Under the pieces are notes generated by a model, which saw only the letters and a list, made by a program, of their open reading frames with translations, was not told the DNA's origin and did not search any database. 64,000 bases of DNA, from assembly GCF_905221025.1 (NCBI RefSeq), contig NZ_CAJNBL010000008.1, positions 62,001 through 126,000 on the forward strand, given 5' to 3'. Origin of the DNA: Candidatus Nitrotoga fabula. GTDB lineage: Bacteria > Pseudomonadota > Gammaproteobacteria > Burkholderiales > Gallionellaceae. Each line of letters begins with the position of its first letter. Within the stretch, counting starts at the first letter, position 1. This document shows positions 18,601 to 27,743 of the stretch, one piece after another. The position numbers and the translations under genes are program-made.

Positions 18601-18778
18601 AGGAGGTGGTAACGGTGACTACGGCATTTTGTGTATAGGGAAATTGCAGGATCGGCAGCGAACCAAGCGAACGCAATCCCAGAACCAGTATGACCAGACT
18701 GATCACGGTTGCCAGAACCGGTCGTTCGACGAAAATATCAGTAAATTTTCGCATCGCGGCTTCAGCAGCGTGGCTCAT
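15674..18778 (-). CDS. RND multidrug efflux pump, inner-membrane permease (HAE-1 family)
   Basis: 1034 residues, full length for an AcrB/MexB-type pump. It has an N-terminal membrane helix, two large periplasmic porter loops and twelve membrane segments. Proton-relay residues are visible: the adjacent Asp pair in LAIGLVVDDAIIVVENV (TM4) and Lys in LVALISKHGILIVE (TM10). It works as a homotrimer that uses the proton gradient to push drugs or other amphipathic compounds into a TolC-type duct. Its ATG overlaps the adaptor stop by four bases. No regulator gene lies beside the operon, and the substrates cannot be predicted. Confidence 0.95.
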   Translation of the reverse strand: MSHAAEAAMRKFTDIFVERPVLATVISLVILVLGLRSLGSLPILQFPYTQNAVVTVTTSYLGADANLVASFITTPLETSVAQADGIDYMTSTSSQGVSVITAHLRLNHDPDNALTEINTKVNAVLNQLPPQAQKPTLSVSIGQTIDAMYIGFYSDVLQSNQVTDYLVRSVQPRLQAIEGVQVAELLGSKNFALRAWLDPHKLAAVGLTAADVHSFLAANNFLSSSGQSKGQMVQINLRVSTSLHSVDDFRRMVIKQQGNSVVRLEDVATVTLGADDYDNSVAFDGKKAVYVGIQIAPGANLLEVLARVRDAMPGIQAQLPQGLHSNIVYDSTKFVSSSINEVVKTLLEAVLIVTVVVFVFLGSLRSVLVPVVAIPLSLVGTFTVMLALGYSINLLTLLALVLAIGLVVDDAIIVVENVNRHLEQGLTPFESAVRAARELANPIIAMTIVLVAVYVPIGFMSGLTGALFTEFAFTLVGAVTISAVVALTLSPMMCSRFLHTPSREGGSWQDRLQLWLDQRFERLHLRYEKSLRGTLDFVPVIAVFAALIIGGIYFLYATSMSELAPQEDQGVLLAVSYNAPDATLRQRELFGDQVHHVFKSHAETDHTFQLNMPSQVISGMVLKPWDERVKTAMILQPQIQNELAKIAGSQNAVFQPPPLPGASGMPIQFVITTSESFHRLHDVAQQFLQEAEKTGEFIFVQTDLRIDLPQTRVVIDRNMASQLGLNMQDIGSALSSMLGGNYVNYFELEGRSYKVIPQVAQRFRLNVDQLSHYYLRAADGQMVPLSTVAHMETTTEPETINHFQQQNMATIQGVAFPTSSQGQVLERLKTLAEKNLPAGYSYDYAGTSRQFIQESGGLMLTFFFAIVIIYLALAAQFESFRDPAIILVSVPMSIVGALIFINLGIGQTKLNIYTEVGLITLVALISKHGILIVEFANNLQQSGFSKRNAIEKAAGLRLRPILMTTAAMVLGVLPLITASGAGALSRINMGIVIASGLSIGTLFTLFVVPGMYMMLATDRNHAVKMQGETARTQG

Positions 18779-19917
18779 TCGTCTTGAACATCAGGGTTGG
18801 GGTTGCTGGACGGCTGCACGCTGTTATTGACCAATACCGGAGTCCCATTGCGCAGCTTCAACTGACCGGAAGTCACCACAATCTCGTTCGCTTTGAGGCC
18901 GGACAGCACGGCCACCTGATCACCGCGTGTTGGGCCGGTTGTGACAAAGCGCTGTTCCGCCACCAGCAACGGCTTGCCACTGGCATCTTTTCCCTTCCTT
19001 TTTACTACAAATACCGTGCTTCCGTAAGGATTATAGGAAATGGCTGCATTCGGCAGCGTCAGATATTCTTTTTGTCCGCCCCGGTTCACCCTTACCGTAG
19101 CAAACAAACCAGGAATCAGTTCATTTTTTGGATTGCGGATACTGGCCCTTACTTTAATGTTGCGTGTACTGATTTCCACCTGGGGTTCAATCGCAGAAAC
19201 GGTTCCCATGAAAACCCTGCCAGGGAACGCGCTGGTCTGCACCGCGACGGTTTCTCCAACACGAACCAGATCCATATGGGCCTGGGGCACGCTAAAGTCC
19301 AGATACATCGGATCCAGTTTTTGCAGGTTGACCAGGACAGCACCCGGAGCCAGATATTGTCCAAGATCAACCTGTCGTATTCCTAGCCGGCCGGAAAAGG
19401 GGGCGCGTATACTTCTCTGGGCAATGATCGCTTCCTGCGTGGTAATCTGTGCCAGGGCGCTTTTCAGGTTGGCGGCGGAAACTTCCACAGCAGCCTTGCT
19501 GACTGCCTGCACTTTGTACTGTGCAACATCACGGTCATAATTCTGTTTTGCCAGCAGGGCTGCAGCCTTGAGTTGCCCCAGCTGGGCTTTGAAAGGGGAT
19601 GCATTCAATTCCAGCAACAGCTGCCCAGCTTTCACCGTAGCTCCAGAATCGAAATGAATTGCGGTAACCAGGCCACTGACCTCGGCTGCCAGACTAGTTC
19701 CATTTGAAGCACGCAGATTGCCCACCGCTTCAAATGCAGGCTGCCAGGCAGAAAATTGCACCACGGTGGTGGATACGCTTTGCGGCGGGTTTGCCATGCC
19801 CCTGATCGACTGCTGAATCATTTTATTGCGAAACTGCTGGAATGCATAAATCCCGCCGAACACCAAGGCAGTCAGCAGCAGCATGATAACCAAGCGTTTG
19901 GTCATTCCCTTAGCCAT
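18775..19917 (-). CDS. RND efflux periplasmic adaptor (membrane fusion protein)
   Basis: 380 residues. A single N-terminal membrane anchor (LVIMLLLTALVFGGIYAF) is followed by the split lipoyl domain (GNLRASNGTSLAAEVSG ... IIAQRSIRAPFSGRLG), a helical hairpin between them, and the beta-barrel and membrane-proximal domains. It links the inner-membrane pump to the outer-membrane factor. It lies between the outer-membrane factor gene (15 bp gap) and the pump gene (4-bp overlap), so all three subunits are made from one message. Confidence 0.93.
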   Translation of the reverse strand: MAKGMTKRLVIMLLLTALVFGGIYAFQQFRNKMIQQSIRGMANPPQSVSTTVVQFSAWQPAFEAVGNLRASNGTSLAAEVSGLVTAIHFDSGATVKAGQLLLELNASPFKAQLGQLKAAALLAKQNYDRDVAQYKVQAVSKAAVEVSAANLKSALAQITTQEAIIAQRSIRAPFSGRLGIRQVDLGQYLAPGAVLVNLQKLDPMYLDFSVPQAHMDLVRVGETVAVQTSAFPGRVFMGTVSAIEPQVEISTRNIKVRASIRNPKNELIPGLFATVRVNRGGQKEYLTLPNAAISYNPYGSTVFVVKRKGKDASGKPLLVAEQRFVTTGPTRGDQVAVLSGLKANEIVVTSGQLKLRNGTPVLVNNSVQPSSNPNPDVQDE

Positions 19918-19932
19918 GCAAATACTCCATGC

Positions 19933-21489
19933 TCAATTGCGGCTCAACCCGTGCTGAACGGATTGCGCATGCAATGCATTCTGTACGGGCAGCCGGACAG
20001 GCTGTTCCTGATGGGTCCCTTCCTGCCCGGAAGCAGCCATCCAGCCGCCACCCATCGCCTGATACAGCGCAGCCGTATCCGTCAAACGCTGGGCCTGCGC
20101 GGAAATCAGATTGATCTCGGCATTGCGCGCCTGAATTTGCGCAATCAACAACGGTAAATAACCCACCCCTCCCAGGGAAAACTGCTGCCGGGTAATCATC
20201 AGCGACGCTTGCGCAGAAGTACGGGCCGTGGCTCGTGCCTGCAGTACCTGCGCGTCATTGTCCAGGGTATACAGTACGTCGGCAACATTGCGGAATGCCT
20301 GTAGCAGGGTCTGGCGGTAATTCGCTGCGGCTGCTTGATAACCTGATTCGGCTGCCCGGACCTCGTCCTTGTAGCCGAAATTGATCAATGGCTGCACTGC
20401 CTGACCGACAATGCTCCAGATCAGCGATTCCGCCCCGAACAGGCCGGACGTAGCCACCGCCAGCGAACTCAAATTTCCGGACAGATCAATTTTCGGGTAA
20501 ATGGTGGACACGACCGCCCCATGCCGTGCATTGGCTGCATGGAGCAATGCTTCGGATGCCTGGATGTCCGGCCGCTGGCGCACCAGACCGGAAGGCACGA
20601 CAACAGGCAGTTCCGTGGGCAACTTGAAATCAGACAGGAAAAATTTTGGCATCTGCGCCGCACCGGGTGGCTGCCCCACCAGCACGGCAAGCAGATTTCC
20701 GGTTTTCTCAAGACTGGTGCGCAACAACGGGATGCTGGCACGTGTCTGCTCCACCTGGGTTACCAGGGCAAACTCATCATTTCGCGGCACAGCCCCGAGC
20801 TTAAAACGTTGCCTGGTAATTTCAAGCTGCTTTTCTTCGTCTGCCAGAATGGAGGTTGTTGCCTTGATCTGCTCGGCAAGCTGCGCCTGTGAGATGGCAG
20901 TAGTAACGATATTGGCAGCCAGCGCCAGCCGCGCGCCTTCAAACTGGTAACGCTGGTAGTCTGCCTGCGCTGCTAGTGATTCGAGAGTGCGGCGATTACC
21001 ACCGAAGAGATCAAAATTGTAACCGACCGTGACTCCGGCATTATACAAATCGAATATCTTGGAATTTCCCTGCTGCCCGAAAATTGCAGGATTAAATTCC
21101 TGGCGCTGCGCGCTCAGTTTGGCGCTCACCTGCGGAAACAGCGTAGCGCCCCTTTGTGCAGCATAAGTTTGCCGGGCTTGCTGCAAGGTAGCCTGTGCAG
21201 CCTCAAGGGTTGGGCTGGCCAGCAGGGCTTGCTCAATCAGGGCATCCAGTTTCGCCGATCCAAAACTCTTCCACCATTCCGCCTCAACATTTTTCCGGGT
21301 GACAAAACGCTGTGCCATGCCCAGTTTAACCGGGGCAGATTCCGTTTTTTCTGGCAGCTTCTGTGCCGTATAACCTGCCACATCCGGCGGGTCAGGCCGT
21401 TTGAAATCTGGCCCTACATTAATACATCCATACAGGAACAGCAGGCATCCCATCATCAACCCGGTACGCAGGCATCCCGTAAACCCCAT
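19933..21489 (-). CDS. RND efflux outer-membrane lipoprotein (NodT/OprM type)
   Basis: About 518 residues from ATG 21489. This start gives a lipoprotein signal with a lipobox LYGC, so the mature N-terminal Cys would be acylated; a longer frame to 21552 has no better ribosome-binding site. INVGPDFKRP after the Cys is the family's typical opening. Two repeated outer-membrane-efflux domains with long coiled-coil helices follow (for example LLASPTLEAAQATLQQARQ). It forms the trimeric exit duct for the adaptor and pump encoded next. It is the first gene of the operon. Confidence 0.92.
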   Translation of the reverse strand: MGFTGCLRTGLMMGCLLFLYGCINVGPDFKRPDPPDVAGYTAQKLPEKTESAPVKLGMAQRFVTRKNVEAEWWKSFGSAKLDALIEQALLASPTLEAAQATLQQARQTYAAQRGATLFPQVSAKLSAQRQEFNPAIFGQQGNSKIFDLYNAGVTVGYNFDLFGGNRRTLESLAAQADYQRYQFEGARLALAANIVTTAISQAQLAEQIKATTSILADEEKQLEITRQRFKLGAVPRNDEFALVTQVEQTRASIPLLRTSLEKTGNLLAVLVGQPPGAAQMPKFFLSDFKLPTELPVVVPSGLVRQRPDIQASEALLHAANARHGAVVSTIYPKIDLSGNLSSLAVATSGLFGAESLIWSIVGQAVQPLINFGYKDEVRAAESGYQAAAANYRQTLLQAFRNVADVLYTLDNDAQVLQARATARTSAQASLMITRQQFSLGGVGYLPLLIAQIQARNAEINLISAQAQRLTDTAALYQAMGGGWMAASGQEGTHQEQPVRLPVQNALHAQSVQHGLSRN

Positions 21490-21911
21490 ACAGGTTGGTC
21501 CACGTTGAGCGGAGCGGTACAGATCTTGATGATGGAAGGTAAAATATTGCATGTAATCGTTAAAAATAAATGAGCCCCAAATTCTGAAATCTCTCCACCC
21601 GGACGTATCTTACAACAAGAAACCATTAGAGACGACCTTGCCCAGAAATTAAGTCCTACCCAGTGGTTGGAATGCGCCAGAGAGAAAGCCGGACATTACT
21701 TGCCGCAGGCACCGACCCAAGGTTCATCCTGCCGGATATGTCTTTCTACCACTGTTCATGCTCCCTCTGCCCTGTTCTTATCCACGCCCAGGGGGTAACT
21801 CCCTGCATCGGCGTCTTAATATTTCTTGCCCAAATCATTTTTATCGGGTAATTTGAATTTATGAAGCGACTGCCTGCTGCCTGAAATAAACGTATTACTT
21901 TCAAAATTACC
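21490..21911. other. Divergent intergenic region, promoters not resolved
   Basis: About 420 bp between the divergent RND efflux operon and ntrB. Short plus-strand frames here show no domain. It should contain both promoters; I see AT-rich patches near 21820-21910 but no confident -35/-10 pair. Confidence 0.35.
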
Positions 21912-23003
21912 ATGCTTCCGGCCAATACCTGTTTGCCTGCTATCGAACATCTCACAACTGCAGTCATTGTACTGGATGAAAAATCGCATATCACTTACCT
22001 CAACCCATCTGCAGAAAATCTGTTTGCATTAAGCAGCAAAAGCCTGATCGGCCTTCCGCTGCTGGAGGTGTTCACCCAAACCGAGCAACTCGCTGCCGCA
22101 ATACAGCATGCCCTGTCTCATGGTGCCAGTTATACGGAACATGATCTTACGCTCGGGGTTCCGCCTGGCAGCAAGTTGCATTTACGCTGCACAGCTACGC
22201 CGGTGCAGCCAAACTCATTTTTACTGCTGGAATTCCATACGATTGACCGCTCATTAAAACTCGCGCGCGAAAAGCAAATGCTGGACCAGACACAGGCCAA
22301 CCGACATTTGCTGCGGAATCTCGCCCATGAAATCAAAAATCCTCTCGGGGGCATAAGAGGCGCTGCACAGTTGCTGGAACACGAATTGGAAAAACCAGGC
22401 CTGCGTGAGTACACACAGGTTGTTATTCAGGAAACTGACCGGCTGACTTCACTAATGGACCAGTTCCTCACCCCGCGATCCAGACCCGATGTCCGTTCGC
22501 TTAACATACACGAAGTGCTTGAGAGGGTTCGCAGCCTGATGCTTGCCGAATACCCGGAAGACCTGCACATGCAGCGTGATTACGATCCAAGTCTGCCCCT
22601 GTTGACTGGCGACAAGGAACAGTTAATCCAGATCACCCTGAATATCGTGCGCAACGCTGCCCAGGCAATACAGGGGAAAGGAAACATTCTGCTGCGTACG
22701 CGTATCTTGCGTCAGGTCACTTTATTGAAGGAACGCCACCGTCTGGCGGTATCCATTCAGGTCATTGACGATGGCCCTGGCATCCCCGTGCATTTGCATG
22801 ACAAAATATTTTATCCACTGGTCTCCGGCCGCGATAACGGGCATGGCCTTGGACTGACCCTGGCACAGGACTATGTCAGCCAGCATAAAGGCATCATCGA
22901 ATTTGAAAGCGAACCGGGACGCACCTGCTTTACAGTTATACTACCCATCCAAGAAACCAAGCCATATCATAACGTTGCCCATGAAAACCGCCTGGATCAT
23001 TGA
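21912..23003 (+). CDS. glnL: Nitrogen regulation sensor histidine kinase NtrB
   Basis: 363 residues, soluble, with an N-terminal PAS domain (AVIVLDEKSHITYLNPSAEN), then the DHp helix with phospho-acceptor His139 in NLAHEIKNPLGG, and the HATPase core (NIVRNAAQAI N-box, DDGPGIP G1, GHGLGLTLAQ G2). NtrB phosphorylates NtrC under nitrogen limitation and is switched to phosphatase by PII. Its end overlaps the ntrC start by 23 bp, so the two are translationally linked. A PII gene begins at the left edge of the window. Confidence 0.95.
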   Translation: MLPANTCLPAIEHLTTAVIVLDEKSHITYLNPSAENLFALSSKSLIGLPLLEVFTQTEQLAAAIQHALSHGASYTEHDLTLGVPPGSKLHLRCTATPVQPNSFLLLEFHTIDRSLKLAREKQMLDQTQANRHLLRNLAHEIKNPLGGIRGAAQLLEHELEKPGLREYTQVVIQETDRLTSLMDQFLTPRSRPDVRSLNIHEVLERVRSLMLAEYPEDLHMQRDYDPSLPLLTGDKEQLIQITLNIVRNAAQAIQGKGNILLRTRILRQVTLLKERHRLAVSIQVIDDGPGIPVHLHDKIFYPLVSGRDNGHGLGLTLAQDYVSQHKGIIEFESEPGRTCFTVILPIQETKPYHNVAHENRLDH

Positions 23004-24372
23004 CGATGACCGCTCCATACGCTGGGTACTGGAAAAAGCCCTGACGCGTTCGGATATTCTCTTCACAAGTTTCACCTCGGCCGATGAAGCCATGGCAGCA
23101 TTGCAGGATCATGATCCGCCCCAGGTCGTTATCAGCGATATCCGCATGCCCGGCAGCTCAGGGCTGAAACTGCTATATGAACTGCAGAAAAAACATCCTG
23201 GTTTGCCAGTCATCATCATGACTGCCTATTCCGACCTGGAAAGCGCCGTGTCAGTATTCCAGGGCGGAGCATTCGAATATCTGCCCAAGCCGTTTGACAT
23301 CGACCAGGCCGTTGCATTGATCCGGCGCGCTCTGGAACAGAGCATGCGCTCCAGTGTACCTGCAGAACAGTCCATTGCCACTCCGCATATCCTGGGACAG
23401 GCGCCAGCCATGCAGGAAGTGTTCCGCGCGATAGGACGGCTATCGCATTCCCATGCAACCGTGATCATCAATGGCGAATCCGGCACTGGCAAAGAACTGG
23501 TGGCACATGCATTACACCGGCACAGTCCGCGCTCCAGCCAGCCTTTCATCGCCATTAACACTGCGGCCATTTCCAAGGATTTGCTCGAATCCGAATTATT
23601 CGGCCATGAGCGGGGCGCATTCACGGGTGCGGCAGCAAGCCGCCGGGGCCGCTTTGAACAGGCTGAAGGCGGTACTCTGTTCCTGGATGAAATCGGAGAC
23701 ATGCCGGCAGAACTACAGACGCGATTATTGCGTGTGCTGTCGGACAAAAATTATTACCGCGTTGGCGGAAATCAACTGATCAGAACCAACGTACGCATCA
23801 TTGCGGCCACACACCAGAACCTGGAAGAGCGGGTAAAGCAGGGATTGTTTCGCGAAGACCTGTTCCACCGTCTAAACGTCATTCGCCTCTATCTACCCCC
23901 CCTGCGCGAACGCCGGGAAGACATCCCTCTGCTCGCGAAATATTTTTTGCAGAAAAAAGCTGAGGAACTGTCCGTCGAACAGAAGACCTTCAACCAGGAC
24001 ACGCTACGTTACCTGGCAAAACAGGACTTCCCTGGAAATGTCAGGCAACTGGAAAATCTCTGCCACTGGCTGACGGTAATGACCCCTTCCCACCAGATTG
24101 AAATTTCCGATTTGCCACCCGAATGGCGCGAGACACCCACAACAGCTGATATGGATTCCGGCGACTGGCAGATTATGCTGGGCCAGCAGGTAGCACTGGC
24201 TTTGGAACGCGGAGAGCAAGACATTTTAGACCGCCTGAATCGGCAGTTCGAACGCATCCTGATCACACAGGCACTCAAGCATACCGATGGCAGGCGCATC
24301 GAGGCTGCCACCCTGCTGGGAATGGGGCGCAACACCATGACGCGCAAGATTCAGGAATTGGAACTGGAATAA
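22981..24372 (+). CDS. glnG: Nitrogen regulation response regulator NtrC
   Basis: 463 residues from ATG 22981, inside the ntrB end; the longer frame upstream adds only ntrB-overlapping sequence. The receiver domain starts MKTAWIIDDDRSIRWVLE and has phospho-acceptor Asp53 (VISDIRMPG). The sigma-54 AAA+ domain has Walker A GESGTGKE, the GAFTGA loop that contacts sigma-54, and Walker B GGTLFLDEIGDM. The C-terminal Fis-type helix-turn-helix is EAATLLGMGRNTMTRKI. It activates sigma-54 promoters of nitrogen-assimilation genes such as glnA and glnK-amtB. Confidence 0.96.
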   Translation: MKTAWIIDDDRSIRWVLEKALTRSDILFTSFTSADEAMAALQDHDPPQVVISDIRMPGSSGLKLLYELQKKHPGLPVIIMTAYSDLESAVSVFQGGAFEYLPKPFDIDQAVALIRRALEQSMRSSVPAEQSIATPHILGQAPAMQEVFRAIGRLSHSHATVIINGESGTGKELVAHALHRHSPRSSQPFIAINTAAISKDLLESELFGHERGAFTGAAASRRGRFEQAEGGTLFLDEIGDMPAELQTRLLRVLSDKNYYRVGGNQLIRTNVRIIAATHQNLEERVKQGLFREDLFHRLNVIRLYLPPLRERREDIPLLAKYFLQKKAEELSVEQKTFNQDTLRYLAKQDFPGNVRQLENLCHWLTVMTPSHQIEISDLPPEWRETPTTADMDSGDWQIMLGQQVALALERGEQDILDRLNRQFERILITQALKHTDGRRIEAATLLGMGRNTMTRKIQELELE

Positions 24373-24415
24373 AACCTGTTGCAGGCAACTGGTCTGACCG
24401 CGCCTGCCGGCCTGT

Positions 24416-25327
24416 TTATTCCGTCCGTTTTACTGCATGCCCACCGAAGGCATTGCGCATCAAGGAAAGCAACCGGAAGCCATACCCCCTTTCATTCCGG
24501 CTGGCAAAACGCATTTGCAAGGCCGATGTCAGCACCGGTGTCGCCACTCCCTGATCCACGGATTCGATCACTGTCCAGCGGCCTTCCCCTGAATCCGGCA
24601 CATACGGAGCAATGGTTTCCAGATCCTGATTGGCTTGCAGGGCTTTTGCAGTCAGGTCCAGCAGCCAGCTGCGCACCACGGAACCGTGTCGCCACAGTTC
24701 CGTGATCTGGGCCAAATCAAGGTCAAATTCCTGTTTTCCCCGCAGCAGTTCAAGGCCTTCTGCAAGTGACTGCATCATGCCGTATTCAATCCCATTGTGT
24801 ATCATCTTGGCAAAATGTCCTGCGCCTACCGGCCCGACACGTGCCCATCCGTGTTCCGGGGAAGGAGCCAGCACTTGGAGCACGGGCTGCATGGTTTTCA
24901 CAACGCCGACGCTTCCCCCGACCATCAGGCAATAACCGTTCTCAAGCCCCCATACCCCACCTGAAGTTCCTGCATCCATGAAACCGATCCCCTGCTCTGC
25001 CAACCACGCACCCCGACGCTGGCTATCATGATAGTTTGAGTTTCCGCCATCAACAATGATGTCTCCGGCTGACAGCATCGGGGTAAGTGCCTGAATCTGC
25101 TGCTCTGTCGGCTCCCCGCTCGGCAACATCAGCCACACAATGCGCGGAATGGGTAATTGCGCAACCGCATCCGCCACCGAAGCCGCGGCACTCATCTCAT
25201 CCTTGGCAGATAATTGCGCAACCACTTTCGGGTCATGGTCGTATCCCACTACCTCCATGCCCGCTCTGAGTAATCTTCGCGCCATGCTGCCGCCCATTTT
25301 CCCCAGTCCGATCATCGCCAGCTTCAT
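24416..25327 (-). CDS. gnd: 6-phosphogluconate dehydrogenase, short (decarboxylating) form
   Basis: 303 residues, the length of the short, often NAD-preferring class (GntZ/YqeC type) rather than the 470-residue form. The N-terminal Rossmann motif is MIGLGKMGGSMARRL. The substrate segment DGGNSNYHDSQRR, the catalytic GHFAKMIHNGIEYGMMQ (Lys and Asn) and the C-terminal RWTVIESVDQGV are all present. It converts 6-phosphogluconate to ribulose 5-phosphate, CO2 and NAD(P)H. It converges on ntrC and stands before the surface-glycan genes. Confidence 0.93.
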   Translation of the reverse strand: MKLAMIGLGKMGGSMARRLLRAGMEVVGYDHDPKVVAQLSAKDEMSAAASVADAVAQLPIPRIVWLMLPSGEPTEQQIQALTPMLSAGDIIVDGGNSNYHDSQRRGAWLAEQGIGFMDAGTSGGVWGLENGYCLMVGGSVGVVKTMQPVLQVLAPSPEHGWARVGPVGAGHFAKMIHNGIEYGMMQSLAEGLELLRGKQEFDLDLAQITELWRHGSVVRSWLLDLTAKALQANQDLETIAPYVPDSGEGRWTVIESVDQGVATPVLTSALQMRFASRNERGYGFRLLSLMRNAFGGHAVKRTE

Positions 25328-25577
25328 GCAATCGCCCTTTCAAAATGTTTTTATTTTATTGACCGACACAACCAGCCGCCAACCTATCTCCTTGACAACA
25401 CTGCATGATCATCTGCAGTTGCAAGAGCGCCTGACAAATCTTTACAAGGGCACCACGATTCTCCACACTGGCTGCAAAACCTGGAGGCCAATCAGTCTCG
25501 TGGCAGGCCGGGATTACTGCCATTGCAAATCATGAGAGCAGAATACACAGTCAGCACGTCTTCGTAGGGCAAAAATC

Positions 25578-26612
25578 TCATGCGTTGGATAATCTGTGTT
25601 CCGTCATCAAATCTGCCAGGATCACATCCACTAGAAAGCGGCAAAAATGCTCATTGGTAAAACGCACGCTCTCCGGGCTGGCCAAAAAACGTCGGATTTC
25701 TACCTGGTACCGAGCATAACGGGCAGCATCTACGGATTGCAGGAAACACAGCAACTCTGCAGGATTACTGAAGCGGTCCCCGTCAATATAACAGCCTTCT
25801 GGAACAAGCTCGGCTACATTGGCCGTACCAATATAAACCGGTACGCAGCCACTGGTAAAGCAGTCAAATATTTTCTCGGTCAGATAACCAGGGCTGCCGC
25901 GTGAATTCTCATAGCAGATGGAAAATCTGGCTCGGTCCAGAACCTCTGCTTTGGATCGCACCACCCCACGATAGCTCGGGAACGGTTGGCCCGGATATAT
26001 TCTGCTGCGCCACTGGTGCACGCGCTTGATCAATCGCCCCGCCAAACCGGGGCGTACCGCAGGAATGTTCCAGCCCTTGCCATAGAGCGCAAAGAGGACA
26101 GGGGCATTTTTCTCAAAAAAACGGATGATTTCAATGCGCTTGTCGTGCAGATTGCGCGGGTCGGGATGCCGCAATGCTTTGTTGGAGGCGATCATCACGC
26201 AAAACTGGTCGCGCCCGGTAAAATCTGGCACTGCCCGCAAACTCAGGTCATTTGGATAATCCAGGCGCAATATTTGCCGATGATCGATCAAGGTTTCATT
26301 CGATGTAAAAGCCTTGCGATAACGGCTCAACCATGCAGGGTCGCCGTTGAGCGGCCGGACTATTGGATCTTCATACAGATAGGCATAAGCGGGACATTCC
26401 GGCAGGCTACGCCTTGCATTGACATGCAACTCGAAAAGCACCTCGCGCCCCCGATTCATGTCGGCTGTAGAAAGTTCGATCCCGGCTTCACGGAAATAAT
26501 CCCGCAACATCCTGTATGGCAGAAAGAATTCCCGGCCATTCGGTCCCGCATCATCCGGCCTGAAAATTTCATTCTGCCTGTGCCTGGCTGCCACAATCGA
26601 TGCGTGTTTCAT
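25578..26612 (-). CDS. Glycosyltransferase family 10 (fucosyltransferase-like)
   Basis: 344 residues. The C-terminal half holds the conserved alpha-1,3-fucosyltransferase block: RFSICYENSRGSPGYLTEKIFDCFTSGCVPVYIG, recognisable in pieces such as SICYENS and YLTEKIFD, with the following GCYIDGDRF. GT10 enzymes use GDP-fucose or a similar nucleotide sugar and act on the inner-membrane face or in the cytosol. Its start overlaps the GT2 gene stop by four bases. No GDP-fucose synthesis gene is in the window, so the real donor is uncertain. It is the last gene of the glycan cluster. Confidence 0.8.
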   Translation of the reverse strand: MKHASIVAARHRQNEIFRPDDAGPNGREFFLPYRMLRDYFREAGIELSTADMNRGREVLFELHVNARRSLPECPAYAYLYEDPIVRPLNGDPAWLSRYRKAFTSNETLIDHRQILRLDYPNDLSLRAVPDFTGRDQFCVMIASNKALRHPDPRNLHDKRIEIIRFFEKNAPVLFALYGKGWNIPAVRPGLAGRLIKRVHQWRSRIYPGQPFPSYRGVVRSKAEVLDRARFSICYENSRGSPGYLTEKIFDCFTSGCVPVYIGTANVAELVPEGCYIDGDRFSNPAELLCFLQSVDAARYARYQVEIRRFLASPESVRFTNEHFCRFLVDVILADLMTEHRLSNA

Positions 26613-27520
26613 TTGGCTGCAACCTCTGAAAGGACGCCAGCACCTTGCAACCGGGAAGCCGGCGCCTGACCACAGTCTTTCCCCTCCTCCGTTCTGGCGG
26701 CGGGCTTTACCATGCCATTTTCTGTCCAGACAATGCCTCTTTTTCTCACTTCCCTTACATACTCTTTGTTCCGTTGTACGATTTCAGGATCGGCATAACC
26801 ACGAGAGTGCTCGATATGGAGCAAGCAGGTGCTGTAGCGAATGTGCCTACCGATGATGCCGTTATTGGTCAGGCGCACCCCCATCTCCACATCTTCGGCG
26901 CCATATCGCAATGACTCGTCAAAGCCATTCACCGCAATGATATCGCCCCGCCATGCCGAACTGTTTGCACCATTCCAGGTGCGCTTGACCGGGGAAAGCT
27001 GCTCCAGCATTCGCGCCAACCCTGCCGGTAATGCCGCAGCTTTAAGGAGGGTGCTGAATTTCCGTATCCCGATCTGGCCGGCTATCCAGTTCAAATGGAA
27101 AACCGCCCCGCTGGCAACCAGCTGTTCGGATAGCGCCTGCGTTGAACGGTCTGGCAGCCGTATCATCCCCCCGGAAAGGAAAATCCCTTCGGCACGGCGG
27201 GAGATATGCCGGGCGACAAAATCTGGGCGAGCTACACAATCGCCATCGATAAAAATCAGATAATCCGCTCGGGAAGTATCGATCGCTTTATTCAGAATGG
27301 CATTTTTACGAAAACCGTCATCCTCCTGCCAGATATGACGCAATGGAACCCGGCCAATTCGTCCAGCCCAACTCTCGATTACCCTCTGCGTCGGAGCGCC
27401 AGACCCGTCGTCCGCAATACACACGCTGAATTCAGCGCCACGCTGTGCAGCCAGGGCCAGCAGTACGTAATTCAAGGCCATAGGGTTATTGTAAGTTGAA
27501 ACGACTACTTCGGTACGCAC
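26609..27520 (-). CDS. Glycosyltransferase family 2 with galactosyltransferase-type C-terminus
   Basis: About 303 residues from GTG 27520; the frame continues to 27604 through a TTG but the GT-A domain begins right here (VRTEVVVSTYNNP). The metal-binding DxD motif is IFIDGDCVARPDF, and TWNGANSSAWRGDIIAVNGFDE with GAEDVEMGVRL is the conserved acceptor-side block of the GT2/GT7-C group. It should add a hexose to the LPS core or O-glycan. The start choice is moderately sure; GAGAAG lies 12 bases upstream. It overlaps the GT10 gene and is 223 bp behind the next glycosyltransferase. Confidence 0.78.
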   Translation of the reverse strand: MRTEVVVSTYNNPMALNYVLLALAAQRGAEFSVCIADDGSGAPTQRVIESWAGRIGRVPLRHIWQEDDGFRKNAILNKAIDTSRADYLIFIDGDCVARPDFVARHISRRAEGIFLSGGMIRLPDRSTQALSEQLVASGAVFHLNWIAGQIGIRKFSTLLKAAALPAGLARMLEQLSPVKRTWNGANSSAWRGDIIAVNGFDESLRYGAEDVEMGVRLTNNGIIGRHIRYSTCLLHIEHSRGYADPEIVQRNKEYVREVRKRGIVWTENGMVKPAARTEEGKDCGQAPASRLQGAGVLSEVAAK

Positions 27521-27743
27521 GATAGTTAAGGGCTTCTCAATCTGATTTGACAATGGGTGCACGCGGCATGAGTCCAGCGACCGAACCTGAAGGCAGGCAA
27601 GCAAGTTTACATGGATTCAAGAGAATGTTCAGCACACACGCTTTCTGCGATACTGAAAAAGCCGGCAGCCGCTTTGGATATCCTGGCTGGCAGAAAACTG
27701 CTGCTGCATTCCCCGAACCTGGCATCCATCTTTCACGGGGATT

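Noticed and set aside
17807-18787. 326-codon plus-strand frame opposite the RND pump
   Set aside because: Antisense to the pump gene; the protein is His/Cys/Arg-rich without domains.
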